Assembly: GCA_958510825.1 (NCBI GenBank)
Contig: OY294046.1
Span: forward strand, 73,045,808-73,109,807
Reading direction: 5' to 3'
Source of the DNA: Brachypterus glaber
Taxonomy: Eukaryota > Arthropoda > Insecta > Coleoptera > Kateretidae
Length of the DNA stretch: 64,000 nucleotides
Positions 34,829 to 46,116 of this stretch are shown here, piece by piece. The stretch's first letter is position 1, and every line of letters starts with the position of its first letter. Made by a program: the position numbers and the translations under genes. The notes under the pieces were generated by a model, which was not told where the DNA came from, ran no database searches, and saw only the letters and a program-made list of their open reading frames with translations.

Positions 34829-35570
34829 AATAGTTATTTATGGTACTAGTGGGTAAAGTAAGATATTGCCCATGAGAAAATTAACCTGCTTGGCTGACGC
34901 AGGTTAATTTTCGAGAGGGCAATATCGGTTTACCCATGAGTGCCATACAAGGTTTCATCCAATAAATAGCTTAGGAATGCATATTTTTATTAAAATTTAC
35001 AAGAAATTTACAAGAAAATAATTTGACAAGTGACAGTTCAGTGGGTAAAATAAATAATTATCCACTCAATAAAGTCAAAGCCACGCAGGGGTTATTATTG
35101 AGTTTATCTATTTAAAATAAAGCTGGTAATGGCGATTTATCCCGTTAGATTAGACAGGAACAAAAGTTCTACCCAAAAAGGATAGAAGACATACATACAC
35201 TCCCACTTCCACCCAACCAAACAAATTCTGTATTTGTTCTTTGTTGAACAAATACAATATTTACTTGGCCGGGCGAAAAGTGTAACTATATTATTTTGAT
35301 TAAAGAAATTACTGGCGCCATCTAAATTTTAGTAGAATTATCTTATTCTACAGATTCACATTAGCTATGTTCGATCGTGCCGCTCAGTGCTACACTTTCC
35401 GGCCAACCAAATAAATACTGTATTTGTTGTATAAAAAACAAATACAGTATTTATTTGGTTGGCTGGAAAGTGTAGCACAAATGAGATAGAGATAGGGTAG
35501 ACGTCTTTTGTTTCATAATTCTAGTTGTAGAGAGCCCCATTGTCTTATTATCTGTATGTATTGGATAAAA
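34829..35570 (+). repeat. Repeat family C, copy 2 (interrupted)
   Basis: AATAGTTATTTATGGTACTA start, standard C hairpin (inner loop shortened), body, then AAAGCTGGTAAT at 35130. The expected continuation TGTCTTATTATCTGTATG appears at 35541. The 408-bp gap is a nested insertion. Confidence 0.8.
35131..35538. mobile_element. Nested element with two internal cruciforms
   Basis: Inserted in C2 between GGTAAT and TGTCTT. Uninterrupted C copies read GGTAATTGTC, so AT is duplicated. Ends GGCGATTTATCCC and GAGAGCCCC are only weakly inverted. It contains two hairpins of 80-92 bases at 35204-35282 and 35387-35478. The second is nearly perfect (CACTTTCCGGCCAACC arm, ATACTGTATTTGTT inner stem), and the first is a degenerate version of it. 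No ORF; superfamily unknown. Confidence 0.65.
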
Positions 35571-36470
35571 AACTTTTTTCCGTGTGGTTGGTAAAATTTG
35601 CTTTTATAAGAAGCATATTAGTATGTATAAGCAAACGGAAAAGCGTTCGGGGTGAAATGTATTATTTTATAGGGTCGTATTTGACGAAAGTAAATGTTTA
35701 TTATCGGAACGCGATGCGACATTATTAAAAACGGGAAGCCTCTCCCCGATAGTACCTACCCGGGGATACGTGACAGAATTCCGTCTGCTACATTATACGC
35801 AAAATAGATAAAACAATCATTTGGGCGCCGACTGAATCTGATTAAAAGAAAATACGCGAATTCTATACTAAAAGAAAAAAATTCTCATACACGAGAACTG
35901 TTCTTGGAACACTGCAAGTATACAGAACCTGCATTTCAGAGTAAAACAAATGACTTCTAATTTCGAATTAAGATCTCTTTACAGAAGGCCATGATCATTT
36001 TTAGCTAATAAAACTTAGAGTACCTTGTAGTGACTTTTTCTAATACAACATATCGAAATGAAATCTTTTAACATTTTTACTACCAAAAAATGCAGAAAGA
36101 GATATGTAGTATCCACTGCAATCGATACCTTAATGTGGCCCAAACGTTTAAATTTAAACAATCATCTTTTTGAACGAAAATAACTATAATTTGGTCATCA
36201 AAGTATTTTTTCATTATTTTATCACCCAGCCCAAACGATTTCCCATCCCTTTAATGTCAGTGGAATTGAGAAAAATTCACAGTCAGTTTGATACAACCAG
36301 ATGCATCAAAACCTGAAAAATAAATGATCAATCAATCTAACTTGGCAAAATGTAGTTGCATCAAACGGATAAATAGTAAAACATGGTAAACAAATATTTA
36401 CTTAAGGTAAGAAACATACAGTTAACAAATATTTGATTGCCATAAAGAGAATTCTGGTTCTACTAACCAG
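35571..36470. other. No gene seen
   Basis: From 35720 to 35830 the sequence has mixed GC (CCCGATAGTACCTACCCGG), perhaps single-copy host DNA. No frame is convincing. Confidence 0.35.
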
Positions 36471-37130
36471 AATAGTATATTCTATAACTAGTATGGAATA
36501 GACAATATTCTATTCCATACGTGTTGTAGACTATACTTTTTCTTCGACTGCAAATATGAAACACTGTATGGCTTTAAACTGCGAACAAGGTTAAAAACAA
36601 TGTTTTTTGTGACTCGACATTGTAAATGCAACAAAACACATATTTTTAAATAAATCAATCAATGTTATTTAATAATTTTATTAAATCAGTACTTAAAAAA
36701 GATTTTTATTTAATTTTAGCACATATTTACAAATTATAATGCAAAAATTGAAGGTTTTGTCAGATTGTGGTGACGATTGTGGTGACAGATATCAGGTTTA
36801 AATATTTAACAATAGATGGAGCAGTTTTATTTTTTTTAACTAAATTGATAAAAAACTGGTCAAATATTAAGAAAAACTAATAAACTTTATGTAATTTTAA
36901 CGCAAAACTTTAAATTGCATTAAATTATTCAATATTTGATGGTAAAATATATATATTTTTGCTAATTTTGCTACAGTTTTCTTTACTTTTATAAACAAGA
37001 GATGGCACTACATTTGCTCATTCTAACACTTGATACGGAATATTCATACCTTATCTAGAGCTAGAATGGATTCATTCTGTGTTTGAAAAGTTTGTGTTTT
37101 TGCTTAGATTCTAAAGCAGTCGTAGAAAAA
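36471..37130 (+). repeat. Repeat family A, copy 4 (hairpin collapsed)
   Basis: Starts AATAGTATATTCTATAAC. The hairpin has lost its GC tip entirely: GTATGGAATAGACAATATTC runs straight into TATTCCATAC. The body is intact to GCAGTCGTAGAAAA and contains a duplicated GATTGTGGTGAC. Shows how such hairpins are excised at the tip. Confidence 0.8.
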
Positions 37131-37465
37131 AATAGTTATGTCATGTTTTGATATTTTACTGGTTAAGGCAACTAGATTTTGTCTTACTATTTTTCTGGTT
37201 AAGGCAACTAGATTTTTTTGCGTGTATACTAAGTTCAAGACTTCTAAATTTCAAGTACCTATTGTCCACTGACTGTTTAGAATTTTTAGTCAAAATTAAT
37301 GGAGGGCGAGTGGTACAAGCTTTGAAGCTTATCTAACACTCTCCATAATTCTGTAGCATATCATTATACAAATACATAAATTGTAATTTTTTGTATATAA
37401 ACCAGACTAAAAAAAAAACTTTTTATGGACAGAAATATAACATATTATCAAGTATTTAAATTTAA
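37131..37465. other. Short tandem pair, no gene
   Basis: The phrase CTGGTTAAGGCAACTAGATT occurs twice at 37159-37178 and 37192-37211. Otherwise unremarkable. Confidence 0.4.
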
Positions 37466-37751
37466 TTTATCCAATACATACAGATAATGAGACAATTACC
37501 AGCTCTATTTTAAATAGATAAACTCAATAATAACCCCCGCGTGGCTTCTACTTTATTGAGTGGATAATTATATATTTTACCCACCCAACTGTCACTTGTC
37601 AAATTATTTCCTTGTAAATGTCATTTAAATTTTTAATAAAAATATGAATTTCTAAGCTATTTATTGGATAACCTGCTTGGCTGACTCCTCGCAGGTTAAT
37701 TTTCTTATGGGCAATATCTTACTTTATCCACTAGTACCATAAATAACTATT
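37466..37751 (-). repeat. Repeat family C, copy 3 (minus)
   Basis: On the minus strand it opens AATAGTTATTTATGGTAC and ends GTATTGGATAAA. About half the hairpin return arm is deleted, leaving the TTAACCTGC/GCAGGTTAA part next to the body. Confidence 0.75.
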
Positions 37752-38212
37752 AATTTATTTATTTAACTCCAGGGTCTTAACATTATTTGTTTATCCAAAA
37801 ATTTCACAAATAATGTTATAATCATTTCTAATATACGTATCTATGCATACTGGTCATTTTCCATATTAGGCATAGATGGACCTCCAGATATCTTTTAATT
37901 GTTATGGGTCCACCCATTAAAAAACCCAAAATCTTCATGGTATGTAATGGATTATTAAATACCAAGTTTTTGTTGCAGATGCGATCGAATTAAAATATCA
38001 CAGAGATGTCATAAAAGCGGCGCCAACTATGTCCAGTCACATCAATTAAAATTATTAGAGGCCAATTAGAGAATGACGAAAGAAACAAATGAGAATCGGA
38101 CGTCGCCACCTCCGCATTTCGCAGATTCTTCGGGACGGGACCCTTCAAGACATACACTGTAAAAACTAAACTATATACTTAAATTTCGATTAATTAATAG
38201 TTATAATAAAAA
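37752..38212. other. Single-copy island, possible regulatory or exon sequence
   Basis: From 37980 to 38150 the sequence is less AT-rich than its surroundings (GCGGCGCCAACTATGTCC, TCGGGACGGGACCC) and has TAATT-type words nearby. No repeat partner here. I see no long frame. Confidence 0.35.
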
Positions 38213-38491
38213 CACCGGCACACAAAAAAAATCTAGAGTGCGCAGACCAGACTACTCAATTCTTACGTTGTTTGGGTTGCTGAATCTAAATCAGGGATAA
38301 AAAGTTAAAAGTTAGCGTTCAAAATGGCGGATCCAATATGGCGGATTAGATATTTTTAAAGTTGCTCGGATTTGCTTAAAACTTGGTACTCGGGGGTGTT
38401 TGGGGTCGCTGATTACTAATTTGGTGCCAGTTTTCCAAAATTCAAAATGGCGGATCCAATATTGCGGATTATATTTTTCAAAAACACAAAC
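38213..38491 (+). repeat. CACCGGCACACAAAA terminus and GGCGGATCC module repeat
   Basis: CACCGGCACACAAAAAAAA at 38214 matches the ends of the 305-bp element at 50206-50510, so this may be one terminus of a related, longer transposon. It is followed by two direct copies of CAAAATGGCGGATCCAATAT (about 38322 and 38442). Between them lies a GGTACTCGGGGGTGTTTGGG module like those at 2.6-3.2 and 49.5 kb. Confidence 0.5.
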
Positions 38492-38725
38492 TCTTATGAT
38501 GATTATTTATAAAATAAAGAAGCATGCTAATGCAACTGAGCACAAAACTGCCATTTGCAATTTAAACGATTTGTGCTGCCATTTAACGGGGAGAAGTCCT
38601 GCCGTTCAATCATATTACAGAACGGATTTAATTTGACTTTTGGCTTCACATAAATGTATGTTTCTCTTTACCTCTGCAGACAGTATCTTGAATACACTAC
38701 TATCCGAAATTACTAAATTATCCTA
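38492..38725 (+). repeat. Fragment of the TATCCGAAATT element family
   Basis: Closely matches 24236-24440, from CTTTTATAACGATTATTTAT-like sequence through GACAGTATCTTGAATACAC to TATCCGAAATTAC. It lacks termini and has one insertion of about 45 bases. The frame at 38400-38636 is a chance frame. Confidence 0.65.
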
Positions 38726-38748
38726 AATTAGGCTACTTTCACCTTCAA

Positions 38749-39577
38749 TGAAAGTACAATAAAGTACACTGAGATAAATTTTTACATCCACGTGCATGGG
38801 TAATTTACTTGCAGCTGCTGCTGATGTAAATTTACACTCGAAGCGTTAATATAAATGCGGTGTGTATTATATTTTTACATCCAGTGTGTAAAGTTTACTC
38901 ACTGTGGCTAAAGATTTTTACCTAAAACCCTTCAATTTGTTTAAAAAAAAATAGAATAACCATTTTGTTATTTTTCTATTTATGAATAGTGTTTTACTGA
39001 AAAACTACGCAACAAAAAAATAAAACGTATTACGAATATCATCATATCAGCGCTACACAAAGTACCAATATAAAATAGAAACAGAAAACATACACAAGTC
39101 TTAACTACTCAAAATTTGCAGGCCAGTGTCACCGCCTAAATAAGTAAAATATTATAAAATGTATGTTTTAAGGATATTGTATTAATCACACTTTTAAAAT
39201 ATTTACTTTTAATCAACACTTACCAATTATTTCTTTGAAAAATCTAGCACACACAAAATTATACGTACGCTCTTACAAACGTAAACAATTATAATGGTCG
39301 ACAGCCACCAGACTCGATGAAGCAGGGATTCTGGTTTCTCGAGTCACTTGACTAGCTTAACGTCCGCGATTGGCTGGCTTGTACATCAGAAGTGTGATTT
39401 TTACACTTCGGGTGTATTGTTGCTAAAGGTATGTGTATAAAAATACACTTTCTTGAGCTCCGAGTGTATTGTTGCAGAAGGTATGGATGTAAAAATAAAC
39501 ACCTCACGTGTGTAGTGTCATATCAATGTTGATGTACATTTATAATGTTTACATTTTTAGTATTTTCTCTCGGAGTG
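38749..39577. mobile_element. Possible TIR element, CACTGAGATAAA end
   Basis: CACTGAGATAAATTTTTAC at the left and ATTTTCTCTCGGAGTG at the right are partly inverted. Both halves repeat short words (TTTTTACATCC, CACTTCGGGTGTATTGTTGC). TA precedes the left end but does not clearly follow the right. Texture resembles the other TA-flanked CAC families. Confidence 0.4.
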
Positions 39578-40553
39578 TCTGTACAAATCATTTCCATAAT
39601 CTGGCTTTTTATATTTTTATTTTTCTTTATTCAAAATTTGTGTAATTTCTCTTTATTTTTATTTCTCATTTAGTGAACACCTTCAACAATATCATTGGCC
39701 TAGTTGCCTGGCTTACAGCCTCCCCACCCTTACTACTACTACTACTACTAATACAGCATCTTTAGATATCCTCTTAGGCAAAAAAATTAAAACCTAGTGC
39801 TTAGTCGAAAAAAAAATTAGATTATGCTATAATTTATAGTTTCTCATATTTTCTAAATTGTATTTCTTATATTATTAGGCCTCAATAAGTACATCCCATT
39901 TTAAATTTTTATCTATGATAAATCCTTGGTATTTAAATATTACATGGTAATGGTTACATGTAAGTATTTTACTAGGTTTATTATTAAATTAAAATAAAAT
40001 TTTTCACGAAGTTTTCTTGTAAAACAATTATTATTCTTTTACAGTGTAGCCGCCGAAAATATGACGGGCCCCGAGGGGACAGATTGACTCGACGAGACTG
40101 TGATCTGTGTTCCAGGAACCGAAGTTTGATCGACAGCCGCTCAAATTGCCCATTGTTGATGGACAGTTGACATTATCGAGTGCAGGGGCCCACTAACCCC
40201 TTTGTCAAATCGTCAAATATATACATATCAAGTAATGGCATGTAGATTTATCGATTTTTTGCAGCAACTTTTCATTCAAAATTTGACCCAAATATAATTA
40301 TGTGCGTTTACCAAAATAGGTCTTTGTATATCATTTATTTACTTTTTAACAAGAAAAGTTATCTTTGTTAACCAAGGGCTGACCTGTTTTAGATTTAGAT
40401 ATTACCTCAAACATACCGGGTCATAGTTGTCATTAAGAGAGCAACATAATCAAACATTTGTTTTTAATACAATTATTTTGGTAATATTTTAAGTTTTATA
40501 TTATTGTGAATAAAATACTGACCTAACCTCAGAAAAGAATTAAGCCTCGCTAG
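39578..40553. other. Mostly AT-rich; GC-richer island at 40040-40200
   Basis: Contains a (CTA)n run at about 39735-39750. TTCTTTTACAG followed by a GC-richer block (GACGGGCCCCGAGGGGAC) at 40035-40200 looks like a splice acceptor and exon start, but no frame is convincingly coding. Other parts show nothing. Confidence 0.35.
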
Positions 40554-40561
40554 GCTTAATA

Positions 40562-41119
40562 CAAAGAAATTTTACCTCAAGAAGGAACATGATGACATCT
40601 ACCGTATGCTTTGTTTGAAGCGTGAACCAACTACGGTGAGGGGCTGGTGAGGAGTGACTATTGTTTTCACTTAGTATGCGTAAAAAGAGAGAAAAAGAGG
40701 GTGTAAACTCAAAATCTAATGTCGTAAAATGACTGACAGCGGTACAGTGTTGCCGATTGGAAACATATACTTTGGATATCTTATTGTAAATTTTAAGAAA
40801 CATTAGTTCTGTATGAGTTTTATATGAACTAGTAGTTTAATTTTTTATTTTAATAGATTTAAATATGCTATATTATTAAACATAATTATAGTATACACAA
40901 TAGAGTTTTTTACATTTTTAATTTAAGTATAATGATTTGAATTCATGATAAGGTGGAAACAACGCAACATCGCTACTAGGTAGCCTGAAGGCCGACTAGC
41001 AACATCTACAATTTACACCACAAAGCTGTATCGCGTTTCTGTTAGTAAATAAACAAACAAAAAGATGACACCTTCATAAATATTGATCTGAAATTACTTC
41101 TTGAGGTAAAAGTTCTTTG
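40562..41119 (+). mobile_element. hAT-like MITE family H, copy 3
   Basis: CAAAGAAATTTTACCTCAAG at the left and CTTGAGGTAAAAGTTCTTTG at the right. The exact 8-bp duplication GCTTAATA lies at 40554-40561 and 41120-41127. Same family as H1 and H2. The minus frame at 40540-40803 is accidental. Confidence 0.85.
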
Positions 41120-41172
41120 GCTTAATACGAGCTTAATAGCATCTCTCGTTGGAAATGTTTCATTTTCTTATT

Positions 41173-41377
41173 GTCAAATTAAAAAGTAGGAAGCAAGTTG
41201 CAAAACAACTTTACACTACGATATTTCAAAAACGCTTTGACATAAAGACTTGAAAGTTGAAATACATTTTCTCTATTACTTAGAAAATCTTTGTTCCAAA
41301 TGGGTCTCTGGGTCAAAGCGTTCTTAAAATATCGTAGTGCAAAGTTGTTTTGCAACTTGCCTGGACTTTAATTTGAC
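41173..41377. mobile_element. Inverted-repeat MITE of about 205 bp
   Basis: Arms TGTCAAATTAAA, AGCAAGTTGCAAAACAAC and CACTACGATATTT are matched in reverse at the right side (GTTGTTTTGCAACTTGC, TTTAATTTGAC). The spacer is about 60 bases. No target duplication identified. Confidence 0.6.
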
Positions 41378-42002
41378 TATTTACTTTTAATTTTACTGCT
41401 GAAATCGACTATAGTCTGATAATTTTTTTCATTTTATTAACAGGCGAATTTAGTCGATATTATCTATCATAAAATAATAAATATTAGAAATGAATATATT
41501 ATTATCTTTTTCATTTTAAAGTAAATCTAAAGTCTTATTACCTATAGATTAGTTTAAGTGGGAACTAAATTAAATCCAATCCTGCAATTTTGTTTCACTG
41601 GGAACGGCCCGTGCGGGTCCTTGCAAAATCGCCGTCTACATCGTCACCTGATTTATTACACTGGCAAAAAAAACTATATAAACATTCCTTTCTGCTCTCG
41701 AAGAAATTTAATTAATTATTTCAAATATACCTCAATAAGAATCTACTGAAAAAAGAACGTTTTCGGTATGGTACTCGGAACTGTTAAATTTTATAGTAGC
41801 TTGCCTTTTTAATTGCTGTTTAGTTCCAGTGAATTTTTTGGCAAGAGGGAGAACCGATAATGCTTAACGACAAAACTTGCATAGCGAACTTTATTATAAA
41901 ATTGTTTTGAAGCACAAGAATCATCATGAGTATAGACTAACCGAAAAAAAAATAGAAAAAATAACAAGGTTTTCCATATATATGTATAAATGAGGAGTAT
42001 AG
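41378..42002. other. No gene seen
   Basis: Around 41590-41660 a GC-richer patch (GGAACGGCCCGTGCGGGTCC) stands out without a partner. No frame is convincing. Confidence 0.3.
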
Positions 42003-43097
42003 TGCAAGAGTGGCTCATCTCACTTTATGGATTTCTCCGATTTTTTAATCTTTGATTTAGGACGCATTACTTTATTTAAAATTTTTCTGTTAGGATTTTT
42101 AGACTCAACCAACATTAAGGTAATGTATGACAAACAAATTTATTTTACTTTCTTTACTTTCTTAAAAAAAAAAAAATTGGTGGGTCACTATTGTACTATA
42201 CATTGTGTTCATTTTGGGCCACTATTGCATTACGAATGAGATCTGACCTTCAATAACACGTTTTTTTTTTTGAGTAGATCTAACCTCACATTTTACTTTG
42301 AAATTTTAATTATTTTTACATGTGAAAGAAATGTTCGTTATTTAATAACAGAATAGTCAAAATATCAATAATTTTGCTCTGGAATAGTTAAATAAACGTT
42401 TTTTTACTGTTCTTGGGGTAATTACCTTTAAAAATGAAGAATAACTAATGCGTAAATATTGTTCAAGTACCTAAATGGATTTCAGTTCCTATGATCTCAA
42501 AGTTTAAGGTAAGTTGTAATTATTTTTTATTAATAAAGCAAAATGTACAAAATTGGTAACATAACGCTCCTGCATTTGTACAGGAAATGATTTGTTTTGG
42601 GGCGAACAAATAACTTACTCAATAAAACAAAGTTTGGCTTTTTTACGAATCTTTCTAAAAATATCTTTATAAATCCTTGGTAAAACCTGCCTTGTTAGCT
42701 TTTTTAAGAATAAAATTGACATTTTTAATGATGCAGTTGGCTTTTTCAACATCCCCAATAATACAACCCAGCGAACACCACTATCAACCCATTAGGGAAC
42801 ATTCAAGTATCACGTAACGCTCTAGGGAGGGAAGTCGAATTTGTTTCGCTGCGTTTGGACGTTTTTATTACTGTCAAAATATTTTTGACCGGTAGCCTGT
42901 ACATGTGGGCCACTCTTGCACTAATAAAAGCGATAATTTTAATAATGCAATAGTGCTTTAAATGCTTGTATCGTGCCAAAAAAAAAACGTCTGTTATAAG
43001 GGTGGTATGTAATGAAAGATATAGATGTCCTTATTACATTTATAAAAAAAAACGCAAATCTCAAAAAAAACACATATGGGCCACTATACGCCTCAAA
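42003..43097 (+). repeat. Repeat family I, copy 2 (longer)
   Basis: Starts near GTGCAAGAGTGGCTCATC, the inverse of the GGGCCACTCTTGCACTA words inside. From 42089 it follows copy 1 (7877-8576) but holds extra segments at about 42120-42215 and 42770-42905. GGGCCACT-type words lie at about 42181, 42215, 42908 and 43078. Probably a nonautonomous DNA element; no ORF. Confidence 0.7.
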
Positions 43098-43349
43098 TGT
43101 CGTTGGTGTAGTAAATTTTTCACACCTTAATATCGTCATATGGATTTACAAAAGTAAATATAAAGTTAACTTATATATAATATATATTTATTATAACTCA
43201 GCCCAACAAAAATTTGGTATAAAATGTATCAAATGAAGAAGTTGAGATCTTAGTTTTTATCATCTTATTGATAAGGATAAATAACAATAGGTGAAAAGAT
43301 CCTGTTTCGGTGGAAGTTAAGGATTTGGTAGATTTAAAATGAAAATATC

Positions 43350-44150
43350 AGATAGATAGATAGATAGATTTATTGGTATTGGTGTACATAGTACACAAGT
43401 CATCTATATGAATACAAAAAATAATAAAATACACTTAATAATGTAAGGATAGAAAAAATACACTTACTAACGTAAGTGAGTACACTAAAACAGAAAAAAC
43501 TAATTGTTAAAATTGAAATTTATAAAATCATCAATACTATAGAACGCTTGTTTGAGCAAAAACTTCTTTATAATGTTTTTAAATAAATTTAGAGGTAGTA
43601 CTCTTACCTGAAAAGGTAGAGCATTAAAGAGCCTAATACCCGTATATTCAAAACTTCTTTGTAACTTTGTTAATCTCAGAAAAGTTGGGTAGATGTTATG
43701 TCCATATCTGGTACAATAACTGTGAGTTTTGAAAACTGTATTGATTTTCTTTAACATAAAAAAGGCACTCCAGAATGTAGGTGCTTGGAAACGCAAGAAT
43801 TGAGTTTTTTATAAAACTGTTTTTACAGTCAGCCCTGTAATCAAAATTATCAAGAACTCTTAGTGCACGACGCTGCAACCTGCCCCCAAGCAAGTAAACA
43901 GTAGGACTTTTTTAAATGAAATAGAGCATGATAAATCATGAGTAAAGTGGGTTGTGAAACATTGTTGCCTAATAATCTGATAGTAAAAACAGCTTTCTGA
44001 AGTGCAACAGCCAAGGATTCTATATGGCTGTCCCAACACAGCTTGGGATCTAAATTAACACCCAGAAATTTGATTGCATCAGCCTCATCAACACCATCCA
44101 AAGCAAAGGATAGATTTGAGACTTTTTTTTTCATTAATAATTTGATTTAA
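43350..44150 (-). mobile_element. 5'-truncated LINE fragment with (ATCT)n tail (minus)
   Basis: Three overlapping minus-strand frames (44134-43850, 43893-43696, 43796-43500) together cover the post-palm region of a Jockey/CR1-type RT. The order is AIKFLGVNLDPKLCWDSHI, then RRALRVLDNFDYRADC, then an FKNIIKKFLLKQAFYSIDDF tail. The 449-codon RT at 31098 shows the same order, so these are related LINEs. Two frameshifts, near 43880 and 43710, break it. The 3' end (low coordinates) is AATAAATCTATCTATCTATC. Confidence 0.8.
43500..44134 (-). pseudogene. Reverse transcriptase C-terminal remnant, frameshifted
   Basis: Recognised by FLGVNLDPKLCWDSHI, the WGQ motif, and a C-terminal LLKQAFYSIDDF that parallels LLRHAFYSMDKF of the other LINE. 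The catalytic FADD region is missing, and two shifts divide the frame. Inactive. Confidence 0.8.
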
Positions 44151-44852
44151 TTAGGAGTTTTGTATAAAAGATAGATAGTTTCATAAAATCGTGCCAATTA
44201 AATTACTGGCCGAGAGATCCTTTTAATTCGTACCTATTGAAATAATAGTCTTTTGTGTCCCTTTTAAAAACTTCGAATAATTGAAATTCATTAATCCACG
44301 AATCGAAACGAAATGTAAAAATTTACAGCGGATATAATAAAAAATTCAAATTCTCCTTCGATAATTCAATACGCAAATTATAATAACATTTAATTAATCC
44401 TATTAGCATTTTAAAATAGGCTTTATTTTAATGCACTTTTTTTAATCCACATCAAAACTTTGTCTACATTCATCTCCCCCAATGTGGCGATTTGGAAAAG
44501 CAATTAAATTGACGACTTTTTAAAACAGATATACATTAAATTTTGTTTCGAAAACAAAGAAAAAGGTATGCTCAAAATAAAATTTACTTAAAATAACTTT
44601 CTATTCGCTTTAAAAAAATGTTTTTAGCTAATGTGTTTTGGCTATGAAATTTAAAAAACTTTTAGAACCAGTAAAAAATAAGGAAAATACCCAAGTCAAA
44701 ATTAAAGAAAATAACCCAATAAAAATTAATAACTCCTAATTTCATAATTAACTATTTAACCTAGCAACATTGAACGAATTAGTCACCATGTGTACTCATG
44801 TCAAGTAGGCCTTGTTATATTATTCAGAACGCCTGCGCTAGAATAATATTAT
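44151..44852. other. No gene; hairpin next to pogo-like element
   Basis: AT-rich. A 41-base phrase starting AGCAACATTGAACGAATTAG at about 44763 is repeated at about 48179. TATTATTCAGAACGCCTGCG at 44818 folds with GCTAGAATAATA, another AT-stem/GC-tip hairpin. Confidence 0.4.
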
Positions 44853-45341
44853 ACAGTGGACTAGGCTAATTGTGACAGGCGGCTAACTGTGACACTTTTT
44901 ATTTATTTGAAATACGCGACAACTACGTTTGATCTAATACCAGATTTTAAGTATTTGATATTAAACCTACCTTCCAGAAAATTGTTAACATCGGCAAGTG
45001 ATTTAGAGAGATTTGGCAAGCCGACATTTTTTTTGTAAAAAAACATAATTACATATAGTTTTGTTATAAATTTAGTAGCTTTTTTGTTTATAGAGATATT
45101 GAGCTAAAATTTGAAGGGAATAACCATTATTAGTTAAGTTACTTAACATATTATATTTCATACCCTTAAAATATCAAACCTATGTTTTGTAGCGTATGTC
45201 ACATTTATACTCTCAAAAATTTATGTGTTTTAATTGGGACACCCAAACTTTTTTAATTGTGACATGATAATTTACAATTATAATAAACCAAGATACAAAA
45301 TATTTAAGTAAAAAATGCCGTTTTTTTAGAATCTTATAAAA

Positions 45342-45661
45342 ATGACTAAACGTAAACAGAAATCTAAACTCAAAAAAAAAAAAATAAAACATACTCACTG
45401 GAGGATGTAAATACAGCAATTGAAGCTATTAATAGGAAGCTATATTCAGTTAAAAAGGCATCTAAAGTATATAATGTACCTAGGACAACTTTAATATCGC
45501 GCATTAAAGGGTGGAAAAACCGTCCTGCATCAAAGCAAAATAAACCAGGCAGAACCATCGATTTAGGCGTGGAAGTAGAATCTGTATTGGTGTTTCATGT
45601 AACATTACAGACCTATGAACATAACGATGATTTTATTTGCATTTATAATTTACCTACATAG
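45342..45661 (+). pseudogene. HTH (pipsqueak/CENP-B type) N-terminal transposase domain
   Basis: From the triplet at 45392 a frame open to the stop at 45661 encodes the sequence beginning YSLEDVNTAIEAINRKLYS. It continues with KKASKVYNVPRTTLISRIKG and a basic PGRTIDLG linker. This matches the helix-turn-helix of pogo/Tigger transposases and psq proteins, which binds the TIRs. The ATG at 45342 begins MTKRKQKSKLKKKK but joins only if the A13 run at 45372-45384 had one more base. That is either a real frameshift or an error in a homopolymer. The catalytic domain is absent. Could be an exon with a splice donor near 45600. Confidence 0.75.
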
Positions 45662-45691
45662 TTATTACGAGTTATTATTAAAAGTTTTCTA

Positions 45692-46116
45692 CACGGAAAA
45701 AAAAAATTATAGCTAGGAGCGCTATAACACACATACCAAGCAAATTATAATCGCTTATTATATAAATACAAGGCTTTCTCTTACAATTATGGCAGTCAGT
45801 GTAAAAATTTATATGAAATACTTTAATTGTTTAGTGAATAATAAAATATAACAAATAGTATGGCATTTATAGCTTAAATAGATTTAATTATTGTCCGTGC
45901 TAATAATTTTTATAATATAATAAAATTTCTGTAAATTTATAATAGTGCCTGTAATAAATATAATCGTGTCTGTAATATATATAATCGTTTCCAATTTATT
46001 TTTAACATTATTAGTTATTGTGTCCCTTATAATCTATAGCTTAAATCACTATAATTTGCCACTGTTACCAAATATCTTATAATGTATAGCGCAGAGCCCA
46101 CTAATTTCTTTCCGTG
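45692..46116. mobile_element. TA-flanked MITE, CACGGAAA ends, nested in pogo-like element
   Basis: CACGGAAAAAAAAAATTAT at the left and AATTTCTTTCCGTG at the right are inverted. TA flanks both (45690-45691, 46117-46118). The next inner pairs are GAGCGCTATA and TATAGCGCAGAG. 425 bp, no ORF. Confidence 0.7.

Noticed and set aside
38749..39577. Full TIR element with TA duplication
   Set aside because: The right end is not followed by TA and inverted similarity is weak. Reported only at low confidence.
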